64,000 bases of DNA from Taeniopygia guttata (Eukaryota; Chordata; Aves; Passeriformes; Estrildidae). The translations under genes were made by a program, and so were the position numbers. The stretch is from positions 26,616,810-26,680,809 of the forward strand of contig NC_133063.1 of the NCBI RefSeq assembly GCF_048771995.1. Direction: 5' to 3'. Positions 13,001-25,861 of the stretch are shown here, piece after piece. How positions within the stretch are numbered: the stretch's first letter is position 1; each line of letters begins with the position of its first letter. The notes under the pieces are model-generated. The model had not been told where the DNA came from and made no database searches. It saw nothing but the letters and a program-made list of their open reading frames with translations.

Positions 13001-13483
13001 CAGGTAACCACAAGCAAGATACTTAACAAAACATAAGCAATATCACCCAGCTCCTCCTGCTGCATTATCATGGACTTTTTCATCTGCATTGCTAGAAAAG
13101 CATTGCCAAAATTAAGCCTGCAAAACTTAGATGTCAAGCTTGTAAAATTGTGAGACAAGCTTAAGAAATATGAGCCTTTGAAAATTAGTATATTTTTCTT
13201 CTGGTGTGCAGCCAGCAAGAGTCCATGTTTTCTGCAAGCCTGAAGGCTAAAAACATAATTATAAAATGAAAACCGAGCTCTTCAGTTAACTGCATGGTGC
13301 AAGGAGCCAAGGCTTTAAGAAAAACAGAGCAACATGAGACTCGTGATGAAATCAGGAGAGCTGCCTACTTTCTGGAAGTGGTTGTAAAATAAAATCCATT
13401 GAGTTTTCAATTTTAAATTTTCATCCCAAAAACTTTCATCCTAGCAAACTATTGTATGAAAGAAATCACATAAATAACTTTAC
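10091..13483 (-). other. probable intron of the minus-strand gene
   Basis: AT-rich DNA between the two candidate coding exons. It contains A-rich simple sequence at 11723-11780 and 12672-12718 and the acceptor-donor juxtaposition at 12756. No other exon or recognised transposon was found. Intron status depends on both flanking exons being real. Confidence 0.4.
12745..12795 (-). promoter_or_regulatory. candidate recursive splice site 1
   Basis: On the minus strand a pyrimidine-rich stretch ends in CAG and is followed at once by GTAAGTAAAG, so a 3' splice site abuts a consensus 5' splice site (junction between 12757 and 12756). This matches the known ratchet-point layout, in which an intron is removed in steps and leaves no exon. 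The pyrimidine tract is interrupted by purines near the junction, so strength is moderate. It could instead be the start of a short exon or chance. Confidence 0.3.
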
Positions 13484-13561
13484 CTTTGGAAATCCCCCAT
13501 CCCCACGGCTGGTTGGAAAGATATTCTGGCTTATCCAAATCATTGAACCTGGCTGATAAAC
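13484..13561 (-). CDS. candidate internal coding exon, 78 bp
   Basis: On the minus strand the segment follows an AG (TATGTCACTACAG) and precedes a donor (AAAG then GTAAAG). It is exactly 26 codons, phase 0 at both ends. The peptide begins VYQPGSMIWISQNIF and ends RGDGGFPK. Its base composition is more G+C-rich than the flanks. The phase fits the terminal exon at 10,090, so the two could join without a frame change. The acceptor's pyrimidine tract is weak and the surrounding frame is open for 93 codons, so the boundaries are uncertain and chance is possible. I see no domain. Confidence 0.3.
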
Positions 13562-16500
13562 CTGTAGTGACATAAATATGTACAAGATTTTATTAGCAAA
13601 GAGAGATTCGCTAAATACAGCGGTGTTCCTGTGACAGACCACATCACTCAAACAAAGTCCAATGTCAGTAGAGCCTGGCCCAGAGAGTTTAATATTTAGT
13701 ATGTATATTTTGTACCCATGACAACATCTGTCCCTAGACCATTCCAACTATATTGTTTTATTTTTATCTGCACTCAACAGGTGCTTAAAATATATATACA
13801 TATATTAAAAGAGTATAATATGGGTATTTTTTACTATATCTAATAAATTCCTTATAGAGGATGTCTGTACTAATAAACTTGCTGAGGATATTGTGAGAAA
13901 ATCTGTCCATACCCTTCTGTCAGAGGTCACTGGAAAAGGGCTGCTTAATGAAGTTCATTATCTTGGCTGATGACTGTAAGTGACAAGAGCACCACACCTT
14001 TGATATCCTTTCACAAATACTGGTGAAATAGAATGTATAACTTTGTCAGATCATTGAAAAAAATTATAATTCCATGATAGCTACCTGTACTTTCCACACT
14101 AAAGAAATTCTAACACATTATAAAACACATACAATAAAATAGCTGGCAGCAGGATTTAACAGTTAAGGTGCTGTCCTACGATGTCCACAGGAAAATATTT
14201 CTATGTAAAATGGGTAAGATCCAAAGCTGGGCACTGGCTACAGTAGAGGTTAAAGTGAATAAATACCAATATAATGCCTCTCAGCTTCAAGACGAAGATC
14301 AGAATATCTCTCCATCTCAGTCTCAGAAACACTGAAGTGGTCCGGAACAAGTTCTGTGCAATGCTAAAATTCTTAAATTTATTTTCTTGCTGGGTCTTTC
14401 TCCTGGGCTCTTGGTGTTGTGTGAATTGATCTCTTTCTGCATGATGCTGGGATGTCAAACTGTCAGTGTTTTGAGGCACTTTGGAAATCAAAACTTTGTT
14501 AGTCAGTTAAGTAAGTGCTGGGCCAGTTTTACTCTCTCTCTTGCTCCTGTGCATATATTGAAACATAAGAAAAGTTTTTGTCTCTGGGGAGGTGTGTGTT
14601 GACTATTAGCCGTCACAACTGGACTAGTTCTATCCTGGAGAAACTATTGGAAGAGTATTTAAATCCTCTTCTCAAAAGAAAATACTGAACTCTTCTATAA
14701 TACAGAGGAGAAAGACACAGAGGAGAGATTTAAAATGCAGAGCCCAAGGCAGTGCCTGTATTGTACATTCTCCCATGCTTTTCTGCAGTACAAACAGTAC
14801 TTTCTATGGATTAAAGCAAAGATTGTTTTTCATATCTGAGGTCTCCTACAAGCCAGTTCAGCTCTCTGTGTGTGTTTGACATAAAATAACCAATGTGTAG
14901 CACAGGGCATCTGTGAATTCAGATAATGCTCACTCTGAATATTTGAACACTTGAATGAAAGATACCAAGTAACCTCTGAGATTTTTCTGTTGCTATTTAT
15001 AATCACTGGTTATTCATTTTGCAACTATGTCTTCATTTTATTGTGTAGACACACTTTCTGTGTGAAAACTCATGGTGGGAAATAGCAGTAGGAGCTCAGC
15101 TCTACCACAGGACACACTGTTCACATCGGCAAAGTATACAAAGTGTATATGGGAGGATCACAGAAGCATCAGAGTAGAGAATTAGTCATTATCATGAATA
15201 CAAATGTCTATATTTTCCATGGAGTCTGAGATGTATCTAGGTTAGATTATAGGCCATGTTATCCCTATTAATAACCTAATAGGAATAAAATAAGCACCTG
15301 AAGTTAGATGAAAAAGAAAGGAATCCTCAAATTAAATTCATAAAAACTTGAAGGAATTGCAGTTTGTGGGTGGATTTTGGGAATGAGGCAGGAGGGAAAA
15401 GGTGTAAAGTGTAAGATGAGCTCACAGCTATGCTCCAGGGTTAAAAAAAAACCAAACCCCAAAACCTACCACCACCTGAAAAATACCCCACATAATTCCC
15501 AAGCTATCTTTCACAGTAATTCTCTGTTAAAAAAAAAAAAAAAATCAATAATACCCTTTTTTCTTCTTCAAAAATAAATACTGTAGGTCGTATTGGTAGA
15601 TAATAATCACATGGACTATTTGATGACCCAATGAAGTGACGGTTCTGCTATGACTGTACCGGAGTCCTGAATGGACAAAGGACTTTAGGTACATGCCTTG
15701 AGAGCAATGCTGATAGGCTGGAGAATAATGGCTTGCAATCTGGCCAAGTGGAAAAAGATTCTTGAATGGAAAAAAAAAGATGCTGGTGTAGAGAAGTCCA
15801 CTTTAGATTTACTGTAATTCACCAGAAGGAGGGAAAAAAAAAGGATATAAAACAAACCATGACATTTTGCTGTGCTTTATAAATGCAGAAGCTACTTAGA
15901 AGTTCAAATATACTGATAACTAGGGCATTAGAGAAACACATATAACATTATTTCAGTTATAGCAGCTCAAAAGTACTGATATAAATGCAAAATGAGCTAT
16001 GAGAGAGGAAAGCAATGCTTCATTACAGAGTAGGGTGTAAAGGTTACAACATTCCAGCTGTTAGCATGAAGAAACACTTCTAAACAAATGCTTCCATTGA
16101 TACACACAAAATCTTCATTTCTTAGTACTTCCTGTGTGACTGTTTTATGCAAGTGCAGGCTTGGTTTAAATAACCAAAGTATCAGGATTCAGAATGGAAT
16201 TACTGAGCTTTAGGGGGGATTGAAAAGTACAGTTTCTGTAAGTCTGCATAATGCTGACTCACATTGATAGCCTCACAGTTGGATCATCATTAGCTAGACA
16301 GTTAAGCCAGGAAGCTTCATACATGAACCGTCAGATGTGAAAAGAGCTACCTGAGACACTGCTATGCAACAACATGCAATTCTGCCTTAAACATTGAGGC
16401 CAACTTCAAAACTGGGAATTATGGGTTCTCTATGAGTATGCTTTCCATTTTGTAGCCTCCAGTCTCCTGAAAAGATACATATAATGCAATTTAATGTTAA

Positions 16501-17331
16501 AGAAGAGCAAAAGTGGAGGCAAATAAATGCCTAGTCTGCTCACCAGATCTCTCAGATTCCAGAACTACTGATAATTTTTTGGGTTGTTTTAGCTTGAGTT
16601 TTTTTTCAAACCAGGAGGATTAAAAGCCAGTAGAGTCTACTTTATTCCTTTAGCCAACAGTCTGAGAAACTCTTTTGCTCTAGCTCTGTTTTACTGACAT
16701 TTAAAAATTCTAATTTCTGGGGATTTTTTCAACTAAAACATGCTTTTTCAAAGAACAGTGGTAGGGGAGCACAATCTTTTGCCCAGCCTTAAAACAGGTA
16801 CACAAAATAATTTTAATAGAGCTGAACTTAACATACTCTATTAGTCACATCAACATGCTAAAATTTATTTGGTGCCCACTCTTAATTCCAATTCACTAAG
16901 AGCGTCTTTCAGACATACATAGAAATCCATCAAGAGCCAAAAAAACCCAGATTTATGGCATGCTAAACTTACCAAAATGAGCATATTCCTGCTAAGCATT
17001 CCCAAGGTTTTTATCATTAAGAAACAATTGAGAAAATCCTTGTAATTATTTTTTCTATTTTTTCCCCTTTTTTTCTCCATGTGAACCACAACTGAATTCT
17101 TGTAATCACGTCTTATTCAGGATGTAGAGTGGTATTCAACTGCACTCTTGATTTCTTAACTAAAAGTTTATTGAAGAGCAACTGCTCTGGGGAAATCAGC
17201 AACCACCTTCAGATAACCTCTTTTTCTTATAAACCAATTTTGAGGCAGGGAGGAATGAAAACAAAAAGGAAATTATGTCAAGTACTGTAGATCCTAATTC
17301 CAAATAAAAAGTGACCATGTCCAGTAATTCT

Positions 17332-17380
17332 GCAGTAACCTACCTAAAGAAGGAAAAAAAAAATTATAAGAAAAAGATTT
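17332..17380 (-). promoter_or_regulatory. candidate recursive splice site 2
   Basis: On the minus strand a strong pyrimidine tract (about ten T, then CCTTCTTTAG) ends in AG at 17344-17345 and is followed immediately by GTAGGT. This gives a strong 3' splice site directly abutting a fair 5' splice site. Alternatively it starts a terminal exon: the frame from the junction runs 21 codons to a TGA. The acceptor is the best pyrimidine tract I saw on this strand between 10 and 28 kb. Confidence 0.35.
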
Positions 17381-20300
17381 ACTATATGGATTAGCAATGT
17401 AATAACAGACACAGATGGCCACATGCTGAGGAACATGGGAGTAGAATGATAAGAGGTGGGGAGAAGAAGGTAAGAAAGAGGTATTCTTGTTCTCTCTGCA
17501 GCACTAAAATGACATTGTGCAGCTGTGAGGACTGAGTGCCTAATCCAGAACAGAGAAAGGGAGAGAGGCCACCCTACTCCCGAGAGTGTGCTGCATAGCC
17601 AAAAAGGAACGCTGCTTCTCACTTCTGTACCTACATTTCTTTAAAATTTCTTAGTTGCCAGCTAGTTTGAGCTGTAGATGTACATTTCACAGCACATCCT
17701 ACCATGTACTTCTCAATTCCCCCAAATGTCTCCCACTGCAGTAAAACAGCTTCTTTCTAACCAACATCCTACAATCACAATCCAAATGCATAAAAAATTT
17801 TACTGTGCCACTGCTTAAACACTAAATAAATAATTTTGTGAATGAAAAACTCACTAATTCTTTTTAAACCAAACTGGAGGGAAAGCTTGTGCAAGGATCA
17901 AAGCCTTTGCTTCAGTGCAAGGAGTAAACTAACGCTCCCATCCTCAGTAATTTATTTTTGAAACTGTGAGGGGAAATTTATGAAAGTACAAAATACAAAT
18001 ATCCACTGTGTTCCTAACCTAGCACACAAGATTTAATGCATATAACAACTGTGAGCTGAACAGATGCTGCTTTTTAAGATTTTAGTTGGACAGAAGTATT
18101 CTATCAATCACAGCTTTTATTTTCTAGATCTTCTGGAGAGGAGCAAAGCTACATCAAGAGTACTCATCATTACTCCTTATTTCAGTGAGTCCTTAAAGTT
18201 TTGAGGAGCCTTTGTTATATTTAGGAAGTTGTACTCATGATGAAACAGGAGGCTGCTGTTGTGATAGCCTAACTCTGGAACAGGCTTACTGAGGAAGACA
18301 TCCCTATGGAAACAGCAGAAACCAAACTTGACCAAGTTAAAGTGCAACTTCCATCACCTTAACTTAATAATTAAAAAATGCTGTGAATATGTGATTTAAC
18401 AGATGTGAGGCTTAACAATTTTGTGAATTTTTTTTGCATTTTTGAGTGTCTCTGCATCACGAGTCTGAGCCTCTGCTTGAGGTGCAGTGACAGTCATCCC
18501 AAACAACTTGACTTCATGATTTCAGTATCCTGTCAGGGCAGCAGATTTTTTGTCATCCTGGTTTTCACATCAGTGCCATGAACATCAAAAAAACAGTGGG
18601 GAAAACCAATAATTTACATTTCTTTCACTTGGTTAGTCCCACAAAGTAAAGGTTAGATAAATGGTTTGAGAGAACGGATGAAGAGTTACATCATGATTCT
18701 GCAGCTGGGATTGCTCCAAGTGGCACACCTTTGTGAGACTTTATCTGCCATTGCAATGATAATTAATACTTGGCAGTATATCAGCAGAACATGGCAGGAC
18801 AGCTGTACACCTGAATTTGCCTTTGACTTCTCTGCATCAGCATCTTTTGATGTCTTTGCCTTTTCATGGGGAAGATATTACTGCTGCTTTTTATTCCTCC
18901 CCATCTGATGACTCAAACTCACAACCACATAGAGATGAAAAGGCCTAAATGAGACAAGTATGCTTTTCCTTGCATCTTCCTCTCCACACTGCAAATGAAT
19001 TACAAAGTTTATTTATCAGGTATTTAGGGATTTTAGCAGTTCTTTTGCATCTCTGCTGCAATTTCTGTCAATTTCACAGAATAGGATGTCATTTGCTCCT
19101 TCCCTACACAGCATAAGTAAGTGACCTTGAAAAGCTTCTCCTACAAACCCATCGTCATCTGTTGTTTCCTTTGTTGTTTTTAAAAGTATCTATTCTTGAG
19201 GTTACACAGAAGCATCTGCTCCTATGCAGTCTCCTACCCTGGCTTATCTGTATCAGCTTCTTCAAGGGACTCCTTCCTGTCCTCATCCATATACAGGTTG
19301 CATGATTTATATGTGTATTTACAAATAAGACTTCTGCCCAATTCTTTATCCAATAAGAACCCCTCTACAGAAACTTCAGCTGTATTCTAACATATGTGAT
19401 TGAATGAGCTTAGTTCTAGAAAACACTTTCTAACTTTCCCTGGGGAGGAATCCACTCCACACCAACTGAATGTGATGCAATTTTTAGGAAGAGAGGTCAA
19501 TTTTCACTTTTCTGCAGCATTTAGGATCAATCCCGCTTGTGTGCTACAAGTATTCTGCTGCTTTTTTACTTTGTTAATACACAAAAATCATTGCAAAACA
19601 TTGTTAATATTTACCATGCATACAAAGACTAAGAGAAAAAAAACCTAAGCAGTACATTGTGAACACGGTCATAAGTGGTCCTCCAACTTCTTACTGAATT
19701 AATGAATTTTACTAAGAGTAAACTATTACCAGAGTATTGCACTCTGTGAAAGAGAAAGAGTACATTTATTTCAGAGAAAATAAAAATCAAGTGTACATTA
19801 TGTGGAAAGTTCCATCAAGCAATAAAATGGCTGTGAATGACTTTGTTCCTCCAGTAAATTTCTGTCTATGCTCTCCAAAACTGCAAAACATCCTAGAAAT
19901 CAAAATAAGCAAATCAACCATCCAGAAAACCTAACTCAGAACCCAGTACAACCCCACATATTTATTTTGTTTGCCTCTGTACCACAGTAATTTTTGTTTT
20001 ATTTTACTTAACATGCAACACACAGAAAAACAGCAACAACAAGGCTGAGAATTGAAATAATACTCTAGTTCTCAGTTAATCATATAGGAGTTTGTAATTT
20101 GCTCCTCAAAAACAATAAGGTAAAGCTTAATTAGTATTTGCACCTACACCTAATGGTAACTGCTGTACAAGGTGCGTAAGCAATTCTCTTGGTATAAACT
20201 CAGGTGGATACACAACAAAAATTGGCAACAAAAATTCTGAAAATATGCAAAGGATGCATAGTAGTTTTTCAGTAGTTTCATACATAACATGGACAAATTA

Positions 20301-20502
20301 CTTGAGCTACAGAGGAGGAAGAAAAGGAGCATTGTCAGAGGCTGACCAAAATGTCTATTTAGTCCAGTGTCCTCATTTTATTGAGTTTTGATCTTAATGG
20401 AAAATCCAGCAAGAACAGTGGCCAGTAGCGAATTGTTAAGAATAGGAACAGAGGTAGACCAGAATAACAGTTTTCCTGTGTGCGCCCTCAGATCGGGCCC
20501 TC

Positions 20503-20538
20503 CACTCTTGGGGTACAAAAGTACACACTCTTGGGGTA
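20503..20538. repeat. short direct repeat, 13-bp units
   Basis: CACTCTTGGGGTA occurs at 20503-20515 and again at 20526-20538, 23 bp apart. It is a small local duplication with no evident function. Confidence 0.7.
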
Positions 20539-20832
20539 TACACCAGTCTCCAAAAATAAGTGTTTATGTCTTAAAATTTCCTATTCTAAATAATGGCCTG
20601 AATGCTGTAACTTACAGAAGGCTCAAGAGACTGCTTTGGACTACAAGAGTTTTTCTCCCACATACCAAAAGGATGAGCAGAAATTCAACCAGGGATGCTG
20701 TTCCCCAAATGCAGAGCCCTTCTTTCCCCTCAGGAGGTGCCAGCCCTTCCCCAAGCAGCATTTTGTAGGCAAGTATTAAAAAGCCCCAGCCATACTCTTG
20801 GAAATGGGAGAGAACCACCTTGTAGAGCCATT

Positions 20833-20866
20833 CCTTACTTACCTCAATAAAAGAAATGTGATGAGG
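20833..20866 (-). promoter_or_regulatory. candidate recursive splice site 3
   Basis: On the minus strand CATCACATTTCTTTTATTGAG is followed directly by GTAAGTAAGG (junction between 20843 and 20842). The donor half matches the consensus; the acceptor half has a fair pyrimidine tract. It could instead be the donor of a very small exon beginning after the AG near 20,871. Confidence 0.28.
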
Positions 20867-23283
20867 GCAGCTGATTATTAACAAGTGCTTGAAAACACTG
20901 TGGTACATTCACCTGAAGCCTCCTTATTACCAGCCTCTACTAGGCAGATAGTGAATGCGGCTAAGTGCTACTCCAGACACAAAAGCACAAAATGCATCAT
21001 GATGTTCTGGGGGCTAAAAGTAATAAAACATCTCTGGGTTCTGGGTCTCATCTAAGGAGCTGTGTAAACTCATACTCTTTTGTGATAGAGATTTATCACA
21101 GATATGCAGTCATTTTAAAGCAAATAAGATTTTTTCCTCTCCAACTTGACCTTTCTAAGGTAGCTCTGAGGTGTCAATATGTGCCTTCTAAACATCGGTG
21201 CTGGAAGAGGCCAGGAGTTCTTTCTGACAATGTGTGTATTAAAGCCAAGGTTTTCACCACCTCCAGCGAGGAGGTACAAATTTCTTAGAACTTTTTCTAA
21301 CTTGCTTCCACCTAAGTGTGCCAAGCTGGTAGAGATAAACAGGTTAATTTTGTGTTTACAAAATTCTTCCAGAGACACTTCTTTCTGCAGGATGAGAAAA
21401 TCCTATTTATTCTGAGGGTGGGTTGTTTTTACTTGTTTGTTTGTATATTTTAATACAGTGTTTGTAGAAGAAAACATCAGGAATCCTCCCAGCAACATGT
21501 ACACAAGGATTCATTCAGTATTGCTATTGTGAATTTGCCAGACCAGAAGTCCAAATAGAATTGTATGTAACACTCAAACAGTGATTCAGACTATGATTCT
21601 ACATTAAATGTTTGGAAAGAATATTTTTTGCACCTTTGAAGATTGTGCCCTCAATTAATATGGTTTGATGAGGTGAATAAATATTTGAAATAAAACCAAA
21701 ATACAAATCGATAAAACTAATTTTATTAAAATATCCTGCCCAGTCAATGATGCCAGTTGAATTATGTTTATAAAGTTGTTCTAGAACTAGTAAGTGTCCT
21801 CATTTCCCCATCTCTTCAGCATATACAGTGATCAGAAATCAGTTATGAAGCAGCAGTATAGCAAAGTCAGGAAAAAAACTGAAAATATTGCTAGTGATGG
21901 CATTAGACCCCAAGCCTTAAAAAAACCCTATGTTATAGCTGTAGCATTACTAGATGTATATTCTTATTTCTGATTTTCCAAAATTTCAGTGTCTGAAAAA
22001 AAAATTAGTAAAGATTTTTCCTGGACTTTGTATTACATAAACCTCCCATTCCATGTGTCAACACAGCTCCATTCAGATAAAGTATGCTGGGACAGAGTAG
22101 CAAAATTTTAGCACCCAGAGTATGTTTATGACTAAGTAGAAACAAGTATATTAAAAGCTTTTGTCTTTTCATGTGCATATGAGCTCTGCCACTAAAATAT
22201 CCGCAGTATCTATAGCTTTGGGCAAAAATTACTTTATTTTAAGATTCTGCTTTTCTACCTATAATCAAGTAAAGGTTTGTTTTCTGCTCAGCTGAACAGG
22301 TGGCTTGACAGAAGTATTGCAAAAACTAGTTTGTATTTCTGCTGATAAACTTTGTAAGTCGGAAAAGCGTTAATGCTTCCTGAGTTTCAGCAACCAAGTA
22401 GCACAGTGCAAACTACACTCAATGTATAACATGCACATTACATAAGCATACTAAAAAAGCACAATATACAGGTTCAGATGGCCAAAACTATTTAGCTATC
22501 ATCCCTCACAATTACTTCTCTGGACCAAATCTGACAGTCCTGCAGGTTCTGTGTGGCTCTGACTTACCATAAAGGAGACTCCAATTCCAGTTCAAGTACC
22601 AGGCTTGGTAATAATCAACCAGGTTTGAGTTTTCACGTGCCAGACCAAGAGCTGCTTTTGTCCAGTGTGCATCTAGTAATAGGCTGGACAAAATGCCTCA
22701 TTTCATTACCTTGCTTTTTTTTTTTTTTTTTTTTTCTCTGAGAGCATATAAAAGGTTCTAAATAATGTGTGCCTCTGCCAGACCAATTCTAGACTCCATT
22801 CTCCACAAATAATCCTAAAATTATGAAAAGCTGTTCTAGCCCAGGGGCACAGAAAATTACAGAATGTGTAAAGACACCTGCATGTAACTCCCTGGAAAAA
22901 GGTTAGTAAAGGTTAAACTGGGATGAAATTTTAAACACAAAATTTTCTTCATAAATATCTTCACCTAAAGTAAATAATATTATAAATTCCTCTACAAACT
23001 AGAAGAAAAAAACCCCATGCAAACAAAAAACTAAATGGGATGGTGATTCTTTTCTCTTCAACAAAATGCAGGCTGTCTTTTCTTTCCGTTTTACTTAAAA
23101 AAGAAGGGCCTCTCTCCCAACTCTTCTCACTCCTAAAGGTCATCATCCCCCATTTCTCTTTTCCTCCAAGTAAGACTATAAAACAGAAGGACTGTAAATG
23201 ACAAAATATGACAGAATAACCTCAGAAGTGATGCAGTTCAGGCAGGGATGCAGGACAGGGAGCATCCAGCCCAAATGACCTAC

Positions 23284-23383
23284 TTCCAGAGCCTTTTTGC
23301 TCTGCGATGACACAGCTACACTGTACAACAGCCAGCCCAGAGACTCCACACCAATAAGAAAGGCTGACAAGAAAGCCATCTCC
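23284..23383 (-). CDS. weak exon candidate with hydrophobic peptide
   Basis: On the minus strand TTTTCTCCTGACTTACCACAG forms an acceptor. The 100-bp segment after it is open in one frame and reaches GTAGGT at 23283. The peptide begins EMAFLSAFLIGVESLGWLLY, which would form one membrane-type hydrophobic stretch. The frame continues open past the donor to 23176. No flanking exon of matching phase was found and the donor is mediocre, so this may be chance. Confidence 0.15.
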
Positions 23384-24247
23384 CTGTGGTAAGTCAGGAG
23401 AAAATTAATCATTTGCTCTACATTACCTTCTGTTTACTTTCAGAAAAGTCAAAATTAAATTTTTAAGGATCTGTTGACTGATACACACATTTATTAGCAC
23501 TGTTAGTTTAAATTCTTTAAGCACCATCACTGTGAGCTCCCAGAACTTAACTTAAAATCCACAAGAAGGAGAAAAGAACACACCTGAGTGTTTTGAAAGC
23601 AAATGAACAGATCACTTCTCTAACTGTCTAAAATGATAATCTGATTTCTTTATTTAAAAACTAATATTTACCATGACAAAAACAAACAAACAACACAAAA
23701 CCCAACCCTTTCCTGGTTTTGGTAGGAGACTTCTTTGAGATCACAGAAAACTGGAATTAAGACTTCCTAACTCCCAATTTTTTAACATGCTCTTTTATTT
23801 AAATGATTGGATCCCTTTCAAGGATGGAAGTTTAAAACAAACTCCTTTTTTAAAATTCTTTTTTAGTTAGAATGTCTTGTTCCCCCCTTGTTAGCTAAAA
23901 TTTTAGTTAATATTAAGTAAAATTTTAGTTTACATTTCATAACACTTAGCACTTGCCATTAAGGTAGTATATAGAAGTTCTAGCGTTTCAAAATAAAAGA
24001 CCACTTAAGTCACCTCGGGATTTTATACATTGTACATAAATATAAAAGGCTGTTTCCACCTTCAGGTAAACACTTAAAGGAAATGCCTTATGCAGAAGTA
24101 AGGACAGACCTTCAAATGTCAAATGTTCTTGTGTAAAATGGCTTAAAACATCCATGAGTTAAAATTATAAGAATAATAGAAAGTGCACTCTGCTTTTCTG
24201 TTGCACTTAAAATTGAGGATATTATTATTAAACAGGTGGAAGAAAGA

Positions 24248-24263
24248 CTGATTAATTAATCAG
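24248..24263. repeat. 16-bp perfect palindrome with paired TAAT cores
   Basis: CTGATTAATTAATCAG is its own reverse complement. The centre contains overlapping ATTA/TAAT cores of the kind bound by paired-type or POU-homeodomain dimers and loosely like HNF1 sites. It sits in the AT-rich intron of the minus-strand gene. Binding is inference; the palindrome is seen directly. Confidence 0.6.
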
Positions 24264-25819
24264 ATAATTCTAATTCCAAGTCCAGGAAAAGAAGAAGAAG
24301 CATTGAAAATTAATGTGTTAAATAACTTGCTTTTACTGTTTAAAATTTTTAAGAAACATTTTATGAGAAAAGAAAATTAAGAAACTAAGAGAGTTAGACA
24401 GTGAAGTTAAAACAAGAACTCATTTGTTCTCACTGAACAAGTTATTCTAGTAATTTCAAATTTAACTGTAAGCTTAGCTAAATAATTAATGAACTTTCAG
24501 ACTGGCAAAGGAGAAGGCCCTGTCCCCCTATTTTTTAACTTCATCTCAGTCTACTGAAACACAATAGCTAAATTTCAACTGACCAGTGAGAGCAGGGTAG
24601 AGCCTTTGCATATACTGTGATATTAAAACAAAGTAAGCACTTTCATCATCATGTATTTCAGTGTGCAGAAAGTGTTGATATGCAAAGAGTATATTCTGTA
24701 AATCAGAATGGTTAGAGAGATACTTGCAGTTAATACAAGAAGAAATATGCCAAAGACAAGTGTTTCCACTGCTGCAAGGAAAGTGTGTCACTGGTCTGAG
24801 TTAGAATTACATTCAGTGTTAGAATACCAGAAGTGAAAAAGTGGGGAAAACGGCTGGTGGTAGGAGAAGGGGTTCTGCCAAGTATCAAATCTTAAACATC
24901 CTTGCAACCTAATTGTACATTTTAATTTTTATCACAGAAAAAGAAGGGGAACTTTTAAAAACAGTTTAATGAGGTTTGTAATTATGTTACACTACAAAGC
25001 AAACAATGGGACTAGACAGGTGGGCAACAACATTTTATTTTTTGTGTTTGGATAGCTTTAAGTTGTATTTTATGTTCTGGCCCAGAGACTGGCTTTATAA
25101 AACTGATTTCATTGACTACTACAGGAACCTTGCTAGATTTATAGAACCATCTGCTGGTAGAAATCAGTGGCTATTTTATGCCTAACTAAACTTAAAATAA
25201 TCTTTTGTTCCATAGATAGGCATATATTGCACATAGCAGCCTGCATAACATCTAAAATGTGGGCTGATTGTCACCTTGGTGTTGGTAGGAAAACAGTTGC
25301 CTTATCCAATATTCCACAGTTGTGTGAACAATATGTATTTTAGCATGATTTCTATTCACAGTTTAAGTGAATCATTTCCCTTTTAATTCCCCACCCCCAT
25401 CTATTCATTTATACACGGATGAGCAAAGCACTTTGATGAAAGTAGGTTCCAGAATAGACTAAAACTCCAGAATTTGCAAGTTTATTTTTGCAGATAGGAA
25501 TGATATAAAACAAGGAGCCAAAAACAAAAACAAAGTCTTTATAATAGAGTACATTACGTATTTGCTTATCTTAATCATTCTTTGATCATCACTCCTCCCC
25601 AGTATCTAAACAACCCCAAAGAACCAGACAAGGATAACATTAATGCAATTAGCCCAATCTTCATAAGAGTATGTCCCTCAGAACCTCACACTGGGGAAAA
25701 TATTCTGTGCTGATGTACACCCTATGCAATGCTACTTAAACCATTGCTCAATACTAATTAACAGAGGTTTGATAATGATTTTATCCTGTAGCATCCAAAA
25801 TATACTACATTTTTTCCAG

Positions 25820-25861
25820 TACATGTATTTAGATATGATTCTGAGACAGCTGCATCTTCAG
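25820..25861 (+). CDS. candidate 42-bp microexon, plus strand
   Basis: A good acceptor (CATTTTTTCCAG at 25819) and a strong donor (CTTCAG then GTAAGA at 25862) frame 42 bases that read as 14 codons (YMYLDMILRQLHLQ), phase 0 at both ends. The other two frames stop. Symmetric microexons of this size are typical of vertebrate neuronal genes. No other plus-strand exon is visible nearby, and the strand is opposite to the probable gene here, so chance is a serious alternative. The 3' edge also resembles a recursive splice site (TCTTCAG/GTAAGA). Confidence 0.2.

Noticed and set aside
13484-13561. Slight resemblance of the exon peptide to a C-terminal segment of doublecortin-like kinases
   Set aside because: Only a few scattered residues agree, from memory; not enough for a gene name.
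20612-20908. 98-codon minus-strand frame and its plus-strand counterpart
   Set aside because: Overlapping frames on both strands, no domain; only the splice-like junction at 20,842 was kept.
22564-22700. Minus-strand donor TATG/GTAAGTC with an open frame upstream
   Set aside because: No acceptor with a pyrimidine tract at a compatible position.
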